A DNA stretch of 64,000 nucleotides from Numida meleagris. Its lineage: Eukaryota > Chordata > Aves > Galliformes > Numididae. Numbering within the stretch: position 1 is the stretch's first letter; the number at the start of each line of letters is the position of its first letter. Of this stretch, positions 39,990 through 53,342 are shown piece by piece. The stretch covers positions 16,341,331-16,405,330 of the forward strand of contig NC_034415.1 of the NCBI RefSeq assembly GCF_002078875.1, read 5' to 3'. The translations under genes were made by a program, and so were the position numbers. The notes below the pieces were generated by a model, which did not search any database, was not told the DNA's origin, and was given only the letters and a program-made list of their open reading frames with translations.

Positions 39990-40560
39990 AAGAAAAATTC
40001 AAGTCAGTATAAAACTACAGCTGTTTCAGATAATGGCTTTCATGGCAGGCAGAGCTTCCTCTGAGAAGTGCTGATGGAGAGATTGCTGCAAGGCATCATC
40101 CTGCTAGTCTGCTTGTTCCTATGTGGAAGCTGGATGCATGCGGACGGTATCGAAGAACTAATTCATTTACAAATGTTTTGTGATAAGCTTCAGGCTGCCA
40201 ATCTGAGATTGAATCCTGTGAAATACAGTGTGTTCTACAAAGAGAAATTTATCTTGAACTTGAGAGGAAACAGGAGCTGTGTGGGGCTGCCTGCTCTTTC
40301 TCTGATGACAGGAAGCTCAATTGCCAGTTTGCTAATCTTGCAAAATCGTGGCAGAATTTGGATGAAAAGGTGTAATGCTTTCACTCACCAGCAGGATAGA
40401 TACAATTTGGGTTTTCTTTTCAAGCCTGAAAAGCTCCTGTGACCATTTCTGCTTTAGCTTGCTGTTTTTCACACAACCCTTTTACTACCCACACAGGCGT
40501 TTGGGTGTAGTTTTAATGTGGGGATGGAGCAATGTGTTGAAAGAATGTAACAGCTTAATG
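39990..40560 (+). pseudogene. Decayed Ty3/gypsy-type reverse transcriptase / RNase H relic
   Basis: The core lies at 40074-40235 in one frame. MERLLQGI is followed by VCLF, HADGIEEL, then HLQMFCDKLQAANLRLNPVK and YSVFYKE. This is the palm/thumb order of Ty3/gypsy (Metaviridae) reverse transcriptase. The catalytic YxDD box is deleted or replaced at about residues 15-24 of this frame. Weaker matches occur in other frames: upstream, an MPFGL-like block near 40033; downstream, FANLAK near 40329 and an RNase H-like APV...NPF..HT segment near 40432-40500. These are split by frameshifts and stops, so the copy is dead. No LTR, primer-binding site or integrase was found. The core call is fairly firm; the outer boundaries are not. 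Confidence 0.62.
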
Positions 40561-42139
40561 TTACAGACAAACAGACTCCTCAAAAGGAAGATCTGAATGG
40601 GTTATGTTTAGAAAAAACCCTTAGCAAAGGGAGGCACCTTAGCAAGGAATATAACCCTATTCCTGCCAGTGATGTTTTCTGGCTAAGGTCAGGCATAAAA
40701 GGTACAACAAGAGGCAGAGAGCAGCTAGGCGTTCTGTGGGTTGGTCAAAATTTGAAGATTGAAACAAAAGCAAAATTTCTGTACAGTAAGTCGTTGGCAA
40801 AATACAGAAAATTACTAAGAGAAATGCTGTGGTTTTGTTGCTCAGGAGGTTTCCAGCGAGCCATGGGAATCTCAGTAAATTATTCTTGAGACAAATCTTT
40901 TGGTAGCAGTAAATTCTTCTAACAAAGCTTGTAAGTCCTATAATGAGGAACCAAAAATAGTAGGAATAACAGAGGAACAGGGATCCTAGTGAGCTAGTTC
41001 TTCTTCCTTTAAGTCCCCGAGGTATCACAGGTCAAAGGGAGCAAGCTGGTATTCATTGGAGTCTGCTGAATTTGTTCTTGGTAGACATGTGGGCATGGAT
41101 CAGCTGGACTTGGAAGCTGCACCACAGATTGGAATGGGTTTATGCTGCAGGTCCCTTTGAACTGTTTTTTTTGAGGGCAATCTGAAAAATCTGGAATTTT
41201 CAGGGAAGCTGGGACCTGTGGGGCTGGATTGACGAAGGAATGCAATGAATTCAGTGAATGGAGATAAGCATTTTTGGTCCTTATCAAAAACTTTTATCAG
41301 CGCTCTTCATTTAGAAGATGAAGTGCCCTTCATCTTTAGAATGCTTTCATCTCGATAGCTTCAGAAGATTAATCACACCTTTGCTCTGCTGTGGCTGTGA
41401 GCAACAACATGAGTGCTCTGTGCTTTGCTGTCTCCTAATAACATTAGCTGTTCTTGGAAGCAAACGCTGATTTCCCACCTCTTTGCTTAGCTTCTCCCAC
41501 CCTCTTCATCCCTGTAGATGGATTGATATGAAAGCAAATAACGAATGGATTAACACAGTAACTCTGGGAAAGAGTATTGGGGAGAGGAAGTGAAACCACA
41601 GGACTTACCAGAGGATGTTAATCCTCTCCTCAAAACAACCCAACCAAACAACACTGCCCAGCAGCAGGCTCCAAGCAAAAGCAATTGTGAGCCTTTGTTT
41701 CGGGAAGCAGAACGTGGGCCACTGTTGTTAAAATTTTCTGACACTGTGTCAGAAAAAAATTCTGACATGTCTTGATGAGTTGAAAGAATTCTATCTTGTG
41801 TGACTAAGAGCTTTATATATGTCTGAAATGTTTCAAAGAGTGGTAATTTAATGTAGTTATAACATCAACGTGCCTGACAGCAAAAGTTTGTTTGCAAGCA
41901 TGCTCTGTAATAGCTGGGAACACTGATTTTTGTACAAGCTCTGAGATTTGCTTGCCATTAGTGACTTGTAAGTGGCGTGTTCTCACAGGAACCTTAGTGC
42001 ATGATTACATGGCTATAAATATTCTGTATCTCCGTGGCAGTTTAAATAAGGCATGTTGCCATGATCTTTGACACAGTAATAAAACACTGCTCACATCTTA
42101 CACACTTAGGTTTTTCTAAGTATCTATGTAGGTACCTAT

Positions 42140-42153
42140 CCAGTAGAGGGAGC
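42140..42153 (+). promoter_or_regulatory. CTCF-like motif
   Basis: CCAGTAGAGGGAGC matches the CTCF core at 11 of 12 positions (A for C at the last core base). Occupancy is unknown. Confidence 0.3.
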
Positions 42154-45100
42154 TTTTACTAACTGCAGGCATCGTGGCTTCTCTAATGAGCAGGTCTACT
42201 TTATTCTGTAGACCGCACATACCCAACCTGCTAGTTTCAAGTTTTTGTTGCCCTCTTTTTCTATGTTTTAATTAAAAAAAATAATAATAATAACAGAAAA
42301 AGATGGTTTCTTACTTGGAAGTAAGAAAGTGAGGCAGAACTGGCTTTGGAAAGTTCTACTCACCTGATTTTCCACACAGTCATAAGCTTCTTGCTTTTCG
42401 AAGAAAAGCAGGCATTTTTGTAACTTGAGTTTTTAAGCAGAAGTTTTACATTATTCTTTAATGATTCTTCTTTTTTTTTTTTTCTTCCTTCTTTCATAGA
42501 ACTTGTGGAAATAAGGCTGGCACGCAGAGGCCTCCTAGCCCACCTGCCCCATTCCCCATGGGAGTCTCTGCTGGAAAACAGTGCTTCCCTGGAAGACTGC
42601 AATGCAGCAAACACCACCAGCACCTCTTTCCGTTTTGTCAAGTTAGTAGGTTAATGAATTGGTAGGAATCATTACAAACATGCAGTGGAACGAGAGAGGT
42701 AACACCTTTTTTCTCCATTTTGGGAGGCATAAGACCCACTGAAGTAACTCTGTGGCTTATAGCCTCGTATTTACACGCAGTGGGGACTCCTATATATAAG
42801 CACAGGTGCAAATGGCTGAGGATGACATATTTGGAGTTATCAAACATGATTTATTTCAGGATTTTCTTGGTTCTCTAGTTGCAGCATAGCCAAAGGAAAG
42901 ATAATTCTTATGTCAAAAAAAGATTCTAAGTTCAATGACAGAATTTTAGCAAGAGATACAGCTCCTGAGGGCATTTTTTATGGTCAAAACAGCCTAGTAA
43001 TGCATAGTGTCCACATTCCCTTGGAGCAGAGTTCTGCTGAGGACTGTGTTGCTGCTGTACCTAGGCCCTATGACTTACTCAAGGAGTAGCTCTTAAAAAG
43101 CAACTTTTTTCTACCTGAAGAATACAGAAAGAATGAAGAGAAATTGCCATTATACAAGACAAAAAATGGAGGTCCTAAGAATTGGCAAAGCATATGTGTT
43201 TAGGTTTTTAACTAGAAGGCCTCATTTAATTTTTCACTGGATTATTGGCTCCATACAAAGATGGAAGTTAATTATCTTGTTTGCTGTGGAAACACTTAAT
43301 GTGATGAGATGTGCTTAAAGGCAAAGGTTGCCATGAGTTGAATGTGCCCCGTGGTGGCTGGAAGCTCCACTTGAACTATAGCTCCATGCATACCCACACG
43401 GTCCGCTGCTGGATGTGACACGGGTGTGTCACTGAGTGCTCTGAAATTCAGCCTTAAGCAGGTAATGTGGAGGGACTCAAAGCAGTCATATATGCACAGG
43501 GAATATTATACAGACCTTGGTTTCTGTTTTTCCTTCTCATTCTGCAAATGTCCACAGAAATCATCTTGAAAAGCTATCACGTTTAGTAACAGATGGCACT
43601 AACTCCCAAGTAACTCTATAGTATTTTCCATCGGTGCTGTGTTTATATCATACTCAAACATTAAGGACCAGAAATAAAAGCTGTAGGGAAATTGTCTCTC
43701 CTGGTACTTGCTAATTCATTTCAGAATGTCAATTCCATCTTGAAAAACTGTTTATTTTCCACAGTTATATTGCATGCGAGTTTTATTTGTTAAATAAGTA
43801 GCTCTTCTGTTCTTACTGCAGAATAAGCAGGTTTACCGACCCTCCTAGTCAATGCTACAGGGTTGTTAGGAAGCTGTATGTGGTACAACCACTTTTATTC
43901 TATTTCTGATACCATGCTACAGGATGCTCTTCAATCTGTGGCTACATTTACATTAGTAAGTCATTTGGCACAGTAAGAGAGTGTCTGTAATGTAAAACAA
44001 CACCGCAGGCTTTGCCCCACCAGCCAGCCGTAGCTGGGGTGCATTAAAGGCACTCCCAGAGTGCATCTTCTGCTTTGGGCTTCATCCAGAAGGGATGCAG
44101 CCAGTGCACTCTGAAAACCAAAGCACTTGCTACCTGGGCAATGGGGAGAGTCACCTCAAAAGTGCACTGCTGACCCCGGGCAGAAAGCTCCTGCTGCCAC
44201 AGCCTGCTGTGTGGGCAGCAGCATTTGCAGGACACGCCTCACTGCCCAAAATAAGCCTTGCTGAGGCAAACACAACTGTATTCAGATTGGGTCCAAGGTT
44301 TGTGCTTCTGGTAGTGTGCCAATACTGTCTTCTAAACTTAGCTTTTTCCTTGCCTTAGGTTTTTTTTTTTTTTTTTCCTGTTAATGGTTCTTACATTAAA
44401 CATGGAGGTTGGTGGAGAATGAAAGCTAGAGTAATTTTAAGCACTTATCATTGCTTATCCATTGTACCCAGTCTAGTAACATTTCTCCTTAGACATGCGA
44501 TTCATTGCTGCAGCAGTTTATATGCACATTTGAAGCTTAGCTTTGTGTACACCCCACTACAGGCTGTGGAAAACCTGCTGTATACAAAGCAAATAATATG
44601 TGAACTCACTGATAGGGCCATGGCACTGAGCACCTGGTTTGTGATAGGGACTGAAGCCTTGTTACACATCTAACAGTAGAGAAAGGAAAGTGATTTGTCT
44701 TTTTTTATCCATTTGAAAGAATGGATCCCTTTCCCTACCCAGTGCTTTCTTCTTGGGCAAACTTATAGCATCTGAATCTAGCAAGCTTGCAAAAACTTTT
44801 TCTTTGCAATACAGTTGTCTTAAAAGATGAATTTCTCCCTGAGGACATTTGGGCAAGGTGAAGAGAGAGACTGATCGTTTCCAGATGCTCTTTGCTGGCA
44901 GGCAAAGAAAAACTGTTTCAGGTAAAAATTGTGAATGTGTTTCCAAACACATTTCCATTTTATATGCAAATCTGCCAGGGAGAGTACAAGCCAGCATGAT
45001 AGACATCCTAAAAGTGCCTGAGATGAATAGGTTTGCATTATTATGGTTGCATAGTTAGTAGGGGGGCTCACCCCTGCTGACCTTTGGAGCTTCCCTCTGT

Positions 45101-48100
45101 TTCCGAGCAGAGAAGGGGACATATTTGTCATACAGAAATACAGAGGCCACGCTCAGTGTCCATCTCTTTAGACAAATCACCCAGCACTGCTTGCTTTGAA
45201 GTGGAATCAGACAGGTAAGTATCCATAATTCACCTTTTATTTGATATGTTGGGTGCCTTTCCTGATAAGCTTCCTAAATACTTCATTCTGGCATGACTTG
45301 GCAAATGACAATGAATTTGTCAAGATGTTTCTTGGGAGTACCCTACATTACAGAAGCAGAGAGATCTGATGTCTTTAATGTTATCTGAGACAGTAGACAG
45401 ATGGGGAGAGTAATGGTGCATTAGCATCCTCTGCTTGGTGCTCTCCATTTCAGTCTCACGCAGAGCACAAGCAGGGCTCACACAGCAACAACTGGAGTCA
45501 CTGCTGCTTCTGCCTGTGCACAAGAAGTCGATATTTACTTCGATGCTGACTGTCTTGCCTGGCAGCGATGTCCTGTCTCTAATGACTACAATTTGATGAC
45601 CTCTTAGTGGTAAAAACTGAGAACCAACCGGTCCTGTAAGAGACCTCACTGTCTGGAATCAACAGATTCTCCTTCCGTTTATGTCTCTCTCTAAGCAGTT
45701 GTGGCTTTGAGTGGTGGAAGTCATTGGCTCACATCCGTTGGAACAAAGGACATGCCTCCCGGTAAGCAGTCCTTCACTTCCAGCTGTTGTACTTCTCAGG
45801 ACAGCCAGTGTGACAACACGTGTCTGTGTGTGCACGCTGAATCAAAGTGATCAGCTGCTGTAACCCTGTCTCCATTCTGACATTGGTCTTGAAACCACTT
45901 TAACTGGCTGTCACGACTACTGATAATGGCACTTTAACTGTCTCCTGCAGTGGAAGTACAGCTTGCCCTGATGTATGGGACAGAAGACCCTGTCCAGTCC
46001 TGGGGGAACAGGCAGCACCACAGCTTGCACCTAGAGTTGGTAGTGGGACGGTCTCTGCTGCTCTGCAGTGACAGAACCCAGGGCCCAGGCAGCATCCCTG
46101 GCTGAGCCCATCCGGGGCCAAAGAAACACGCCGCGGGCCTGAGGTTTAGAGCTGGGGAGGCCCTACTTCAAGCAAATAAGTCCTCTGTGAAACTCTGTCC
46201 TGGTACTCATCCCAAAAGTGGTCAGCAGCTCAGATGTGACTTACTAAGTGAAGATAATGAAGTGAAAAGAGATAAAGGTAGGAGTATAGTTCTCTGAGGT
46301 TGTTTGGGTAGAGCAGGTGAATACTTAAGGGCCCTCACTGCTGTGCAGAAAGGAAAATGTGTTGGTTTAGAGCATTGCTTCATTTGCTGCATTTCAAAAG
46401 ACAAGCAGAGGGGGAAGGTGGCTCCAAGTCAGGTTTTTAGAGTGTTCTCTATGAAAGCAGGATGTAGGTAGGAGGAAGGAGGAAGAAAATGAACCTCACC
46501 ATTTTTGTTATTGAAGAAGAACCATGTGCTGTGCCAAAGAGGTCTTTGAATCCAAACACATGGTACTAATGGCTTCGGTGTGCTGAAGCTCTGAGGCTTG
46601 GTGCTGTGGTTGGTGAGGTGCCAGCTGTAGTGCTCCAGCAGCATAGCTTAAATGCATTGTTGGTGTGGGGGCGGAGTGTGCGCGTGTCTGTGTGTGTCGC
46701 CAACATTTTCCAGGCCTGCAGGCGCTAACCTGCCAGCCACTGCCCAGACAGAGCCCTGCCTGCATGGCAGCACGGCAGCTCAGGAGGACTGCCAATGTAG
46801 CGGGGTCTGAGCAGGTACTGTAGCCGTGATATCTGATAAACCGCATGCATGGTTCGAACACGCTGGGTAGAGTCCTGTTCCAAATGATGCTAAAACTGGC
46901 AGCTTTACAGTGGGACCTGAGCTTTCTTTGTTGTTGTTTGTGAAGATAGAAGCCTCTGTGTGGTTGAAATCTGTTTCGTTGTGTTTGGTTGGAGGTTTTT
47001 ATTTTGAGAAGGGAGGTAACTTCAGGTCTTCAAAACCCTGGCAACTGTTCAAGACAAATGAGCAACTTCACAATAAAGGGCTTTCTGTCACCTTGGAGAC
47101 ATCGTTTCAAAAAGCGAGTTAGAGTAATTTTAGTTTCAGACTTCCCTCTGTCCTTGTCCCTCCCATGCAAATTCTGTTTTTACACTTACCATATCCTGTT
47201 TAGCTATGCTTCTTTTCTATATAAACAGGGGAATCTGGCAAAGCTGGGAGAACACTGAAAATGACCTTGCACATGATGTTTTGGAGCCTGAAACCAGTGC
47301 TTGGAAACAGGCAAAGTTAAACCTGCCCAAAAACAGATTAAAAAACAAGATCAAACATTCTCAGATCATACAGATAAATGCAAAAAGCTCAGAAGTCTAA
47401 TTTTAAATTCTTGGATTTTTGCATTTTGCTGGGTCTTTATTCTGCAGAAGAATATGGGATTTAGGAAACAAGTTTTTGTGATAGGAAGAAAGGTTGAAGG
47501 AAGATTAAATAAGGAACAATCTAATTTGCAGTATGGATGTAATCTAGTAACTGTGCACTGTCAGAACAGCCACTGTTGTGTTGTGCTGCGGAGCTGCAGG
47601 GGTTACCAGGTGAGACTGCACCATGGCTGGAGACGGGAGCAATTAGAGAGGAGATTAGGATAAAGTAGTGCTCCTATCCACTAAAGAATGTAAATATTTT
47701 GAATATTTTCAATAGCTCACGCTTCTCAATAACAGACCTCCTCCAATGAGTACCCTCACCGTGAGGGCCAGCTACAGAAAGCACAGAAGCCTTCCCATGT
47801 ACTTGAAATTACCTGAGATGCGTGGACTTTCCACTCCCACTCAGAAAATATTTCAAAACAAATTGCTTTAAATTTATTTGAAATATTAGATTTCATTTAA
47901 ATATCTATTTTATTGCCCAGGTAATGTTCTTGGAATGTGGGAGGAAGCCGAGCAGGACGGACCGGCAGTCGCTGTGTCAGTGCCCAGTGCCACCTCCTCC
48001 TGTAGGACTGCGGGACGGGAAGAGACCCCACACAGGGCCATGCCATGGGCTTCACAGCACAGCCACAAATGGAAGTCATGTCCATCCCTCTCTATGCAAC

Positions 48101-51100
48101 ACGTTTTACAAGAATATTACGCTACCAGATGTAAGCTATATTGCTACGCGTGTGTGCACTGCTGCCTGGTGGTGACCGCTGCTTCCCAGCTGCAGACTTA
48201 ACAAGGCATATTCAGTATATATTTAATATACTATGTAATTAGTATGTGATTTTAAACAGTTACTACGTACCACCTTTTCCGTAAATGCTTTTCATAGCAC
48301 AGTCACTGACATCTATTTCTCCCTCCGGCTGCTCTTGTTGGGCTAACTCTGTGTTTCCTCACAGCCGCCCCTCAGCCTGGCGGTGCCTGTCGACACGTCA
48401 CACTATCGCGCACTTCACCTCAAGGAAGATAAGATGGCATTTCAGATATGTTCGTGCCATAGGATGCCTGCTCCTTGGGATCGGGGCAGGGTGGCTGTCA
48501 GCACTTCCATCCCGGGAGCCTTTTTCAGTAGCAGCTATGGGGAAAGCCAAAGAAGTCAAGCGCTGAGGTGAGTTTGGGCCAAGTGTGATGCCCGTGTCTG
48601 CCAATTACATTAGCGGCAGGAGGCAAGAGCTTGAGGCCCAGAGCAGGGGCACACTGAGTTGTTGTTCTGGCTCAGGCCTTGCGGTGCAATTTGAGTCAGC
48701 CAAATTTTGCCAGTTTCATCCAAAATAGCCCACCAAGCCATGCCCAGAAAAGATGGGACAGGACAGTCTTCCTCAAGTGAGACCAGTGAGGCGGCACAGA
48801 GCATGGGTAGGCCACTGCACTGACACGTCCCATGAGCCAGGACTGGCAGAAGAGCTGACCAACGTTTGGTTTACGTGTTTGGAAATACCTCCTAACTGCA
48901 TGGCTGGTTGGCTCGTTAGTAAAAGGTACTTAAAACTAGATTGGCTTGAACATGAGCAAACAAGATTTGTGATAAAGGGAGCATAAATTAGATTATAAAT
49001 GTATTTTTTAACATCAGTTTTCTTGGATTCTGTTGTGTCTTCCAGAGGTGAAGCCAAAGAACAAACATTATAAGGGACACAAAGAATTAAAAGAAGCTTG
49101 GCCACTCTACCTCCTCATCAGCTGCTGCGCGACTGCCTTTCCGTGTTATCACAGTGCTGAGGGAGAGCTGGGAGCGAGCTGTCAGCAGATGGTAAGCAGC
49201 AACCCTGGCAGGTTTGCAAATGAGGGAATTTCCCTGCCTGAGCCAGTGGGATCAAGTACTCATCTTTGCTGGATTGCTCTTTACAAGTCAAGAAAGCCCA
49301 TCAGGTCAAAACATGTGCTTCACAGTGGCTGGCCTAAAGAGGAAAGCTTTTTTTCTCCTGTGAAACACAGATTTTTCTCTGTTCTACTTGGTAGGTACAC
49401 TCCAGGAGATGCAAAGAAATAATAATAAAAAAAAAATTAAAAAACAAACAAACCCAGAGTTCATCTACTTTTCTAGTTTTCAGTCACCCTCCTGAAGCAG
49501 TGCTTGTGTTCTGCGAACAGACTGGGTGTGAGCGCATTAACGCATGCACAGACTACATTGTAATTACTTCTAACTACCAGCTTTTCAGACTGCTCCCTTT
49601 GCTGTACGCACAGTGGAGAGACAAAAAAGAGCGGCTCACATACAAAATTCCCCAGGGTTTCTCTGGCTTTCTTTTTTCTTTTCTTTTTTTTTCTCATTTT
49701 GTGGCTTTGCAGCATACAGGGTAACTCTGATGAAACGATCACATATGCAAATATATAAAGGGTTTGGGTTTTTTTTCTGAATTATAAAATTATTTAGCTT
49801 ACACAGAAGAGAAAAAATAAACTAGGTGCTTTGAAAGTATGAAAGCCTACAGAAGCAGCATAAGTTGCTTAAACCTGAAGATTATGACTACAGATTTTTG
49901 AGCACAATACAGTATATAAAATTCTTAAAAAGGATCTGTGTTCCGATTTAAGGACCTTTCCACTTCTCTCCTTAAATATTGCCTTTCCTTTTTACAGCGT
50001 TTGGACCCTTTACACTTCACTCAGAGTTGAAATTCTGAGATCTGAGGCTGATGATTGGATAAAAATTACTATTTCTTATGGTAGAAATGAAAGAAAAGAA
50101 CTTCAAGAAAGGAGATTATCCTCAGAACATGTTCACTAAATGTGTTTTCCCAGTCTCATGCTCTGTTTGCTGATATTAGGTAATTGGAAGCCATTTGAGA
50201 TATTTTTCTTACTCATTAAGTTTTGCAGGATTTTTAATTAAATTTGTGTTGTATATGCAACAGTTTTAGGATGCTATGCATAGCAGGATTTATGGTAGGT
50301 GCACCTGGCAGTGCTGAGGGTCTGCTCGCCTCCTAAGCACTGCGAGAATCTGAATTGGAGGCAAGGACTTTGTGGAAGCACATCGCTGAGAATTTTGTTC
50401 TTCCTGGGGCAGATATAGCAGGAAAATGCTTTCTTGTGACTTACAAATATGGTCCTGGCCAGAAGCAGATAGGATAAAATAGAGAATGGTTATTTAGTAT
50501 TTTCACTTCCCTTGAAGAGGTTCTTCTATTGTTTAAAGCATAAATTTGAACTTGTTTATCTTTTGCCTGAACCATATGATGTTGTCACCTTTGGCATTAA
50601 TGTTCACTTCAACCCATGTGGGGTTGAAGTCACTGATCTGTAGGTTTTGTCTCCATGTTAGGAGAAGGTAATGGTGATGATGGTCATTACACCTACTATT
50701 TTTATTGCACGGGTGATGCCTTGGCTTCCTGTTAGCCAAAATACTTTGGTATTTTTAGCATATCTTCAGGGAGACTGGCATCCTGCAATAGCACTCTCAT
50801 TCTGTAAGATTGCAGAGGTGGTAACAACAGTGCTGAAGTTCAGCGGCATGCTTTGGAAAGCTTACTGGGAGGTTCGCCTGTGTTCGCTAAAAGGACAAAT
50901 ACTAACTCAAAAAACTAAGTGCAGTATACCAAAAAGAGCATGGGCTTCTGACATATTTCTGCTTGAATAAAGCACAGAAGGCAGAGCCATGGGTACTACA
51001 GCTGCCTAACTCAGCTATGAACTGAAATATTTCTGTCACACTGCCTATTTGAATCATCTTTTAAACCCTCTCCTGTTTAATTTTAAATTCAGCTTAATGG

Positions 51101-52123
51101 GGCAAGCAGACCGTTGGCGGGGCAGGAGCATCGCAGGGTGGGCTGGCAGACTTTGTGTCCCTGGGAGCATCCAGCAGTTGGTGGCTGCTAGCCAGAACCT
51201 GTGCTGCGTATGGGATCTCAACAGTGGTGCCTCTTAAAGCACTTTTGGATTAAGGAGATTTTTGGCAAGGATGTGCTTGAGAAGGGAGTCGCTGGTCTGA
51301 GCCAAACGCTTGGCTGCTCCAGAAGTCTAAAATTTGTTTTTAAATAGTGCACCCCCAACTGCAAATGGGGCCAGAGTCCAGGGAGTCAATGGTGGAGCCA
51401 TTTAGGTAATGAACATCTTTGGTTTTGTCCGGCCTCTAGTCTAGCAGACTCCTCAGGTCTAGAATATAAATGGATTAGTGTCCTGGTTTGTCTTTGCAAG
51501 AAGATAAGCAGCTGTATTCTGAACCTGGGAGCCACTGGGGTGCCTCATCTGGCTGATCCAGGGTCTGAGGGTAACAAAGATGCAGATGGCTGGTGTGGTG
51601 TCTGCATGCACAAAAGATGGGCTGCTCGGCAGGCTGGAGATAATGCATGCTGCCATTAGTGGCAGGTGAGGCCGATAGGGTTTCATGGAACTGCTGCTTC
51701 AGTCCATTTGGACATCAGGAAGGCAGACACTTTCAATAACAGGAGTGCTCAGAGATTTTATTGATTAGCGAAATCTTGGTCTGGTGATGAAAAAAACTGT
51801 TAAAAACCTTTTTCATGTACAGAAAGATGTGGCTTGCTATTTGTTTATAGTCACATTGTATTTAACCAGTCCTGAATGTTTGTCAGTGTCCCAGTGAGAA
51901 GTCTCTTCAAGTTGGTGCAAGCTCTGTTCCCATCCCACTGAAGTCACTTTCACATTCTGTACAGGGCCTGCTGAAGCAAATCACGTTCTGCACTGTGTGC
52001 TCTGCAGCTCCCGAACAAAACGGGCTGAGCTGGAAACAAAAGCTGGGCTTTGACTCCTGCTGCACTGGCTCAAGTGAGTTCCAGCCAGATCCTTAATGTT
52101 ATTTTATCTGCAGGGTTTTTTTA

Positions 52124-52136
52124 GTGTGTGTGTGTG
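52124..52136. repeat. (GT)n short microsatellite
   Basis: About six GT units in the SYDE2 upstream region. Confidence 0.75.
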
Positions 52137-52687
52137 ATCAGTGCCAACTCTGTTGGGCAAATACGGGATGCATAGGGATTTAAAAAAAAAAAAATCCAGC
52201 TGCCAACAAGAAAAAGTGCTTTGTAACCATTGCTTGGAATGGAAACAATTTTCAAAGATATGGATCAAACTGTGTTTATAGACCCAACCGTTGGCAGCTT
52301 TTCACTGGGCCATTTCCTGTGTGCCTACTGCAGGGAGGAATCATGGAAATGTTTAAACTAACATTTAAAGAATACAGAACATGAGCAAAATACTGTGTGA
52401 GGCAGCACAGAAAAAAACAGTGGTGCTGAATTTTCTTTTGTTTCCATAGGCAAGACACTTGGGAGAATAGGCCAAGGGAAGGACTGGGTCAGAGCCCCAG
52501 AGGTGCCTTCACACCCCTGTGGTTCTGCAATTGCGTGACTGAGGTCAGATGGACCTCCAGAGCTCTCCTATGCTGCGTGTGTATGGGATGGGATCGCTGC
52601 TTGCTGCGACCTCGGGGGTCATGACTCGAAATGTGGATCTGATTTTGTTCTTTAGGAATATTTGACTTGGAATGTCATTAAATCATA

Positions 52688-52848
52688 TGATTATAGAATG
52701 GGTTGGGTTGGTAGGGCCCCTTAAAGCTCACGCGGTTCCAAGCCCTGCCACAGCAGGGACACCGCCACCAGATGAGGCTGCCAGGGCTCACCCAGCTTGC
52801 CCTTGAGCGCTCCAGGGATGGGGCATCCAGAGCTGCTCCGGGCAAACC
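52688..52848 (-). mobile_element. CR1 LINE 3' fragment, antisense, abutting SYDE2 CpG island
   Basis: It starts GATTATAGAATGGGTTGGGT and runs through CCTTAAAGCTCACGCGGTTC and the CAGGGATGGGGCATCCAGAG block, the usual antisense CR1 3' sequence. It ends directly at the GC-rich SYDE2 promoter. Confidence 0.9.
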
Positions 52849-53187
52849 TTCGCTCTGAATTTGCTAAGGGACAAAATCCGCGAACGCGTGCCGTACTCGC
52901 AAACTGTTTTACCCAGAAGCCGGGCAGCGTTCCCTGCGGCCCGCTATGTCGGGCCGCTCGGCGCTTTGCTGGCTATCGGGCGAGCGCCGGGTGCGTCGGC
53001 AGCGGCTCTCCGTGCGGAGAGCGGCCAGGTTCTCTCCTCGAGCGGTTACTGAGGCGCTCCCAGCGCCCGGGGCGGCGCGGCACGGCACCGACCCCCGTCG
53101 GGGAGCGGCGACGGGGCGGCGGGGGCATGCGCACTGCGGGACGGCCTCTCGCCCCGCGCAGCTATGCCAAGTATGTGCGCGGCGGCG

Positions 53188-53342
53188 NNNNNNNNNNNNN
53201 NNNNNNNNNNNNNNNNNNNNNNNNNNNNNNNNNNNNNNNNNNNNNNNNNNNNNNNNNNNNNNNNNNNNNNNNNNNNNNNNNNNNNNNNNNNNNNNNNNNN
53301 NNNNNNNNNNNNNNNNNNNNNNNNNNNNNNNNNNNNNNNNNN
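53188..53342. other. Assembly gap (155 N)
   Basis: A run of N in the most GC-rich part of the island. The size may be an estimate, so reading frames cannot be carried across it. Confidence 0.99.

Larger units (their letters stand above)
37251..52684. other. C1orf52-SYDE2 intergenic region
   Basis: 15.4 kb without a recognised protein-coding gene. It includes the Ty3/gypsy relic (about 39.99-40.56 kb), short A/T runs (42.27, 42.47, 44.36 and 49.43 kb), a short GT-rich stretch near 46.68 kb, a (GT)6 near 52.13 kb and a CTCF-like site at 42140-42153. Exon-like segments with decent splice signals at 48366-48570 and 49046-49191 might belong to a noncoding transcript. The other open frames are short and unmatched. 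Confidence 0.7.

Noticed and set aside
40657..41287. Possible continuation of the Ty3/gypsy relic into RNase H end and integrase
   Set aside because: Only isolated residue-level similarity (for example a REQLGVLW-like word). No zinc-binding or DDE integrase pattern is visible, so I ended the relic near 40.56 kb.
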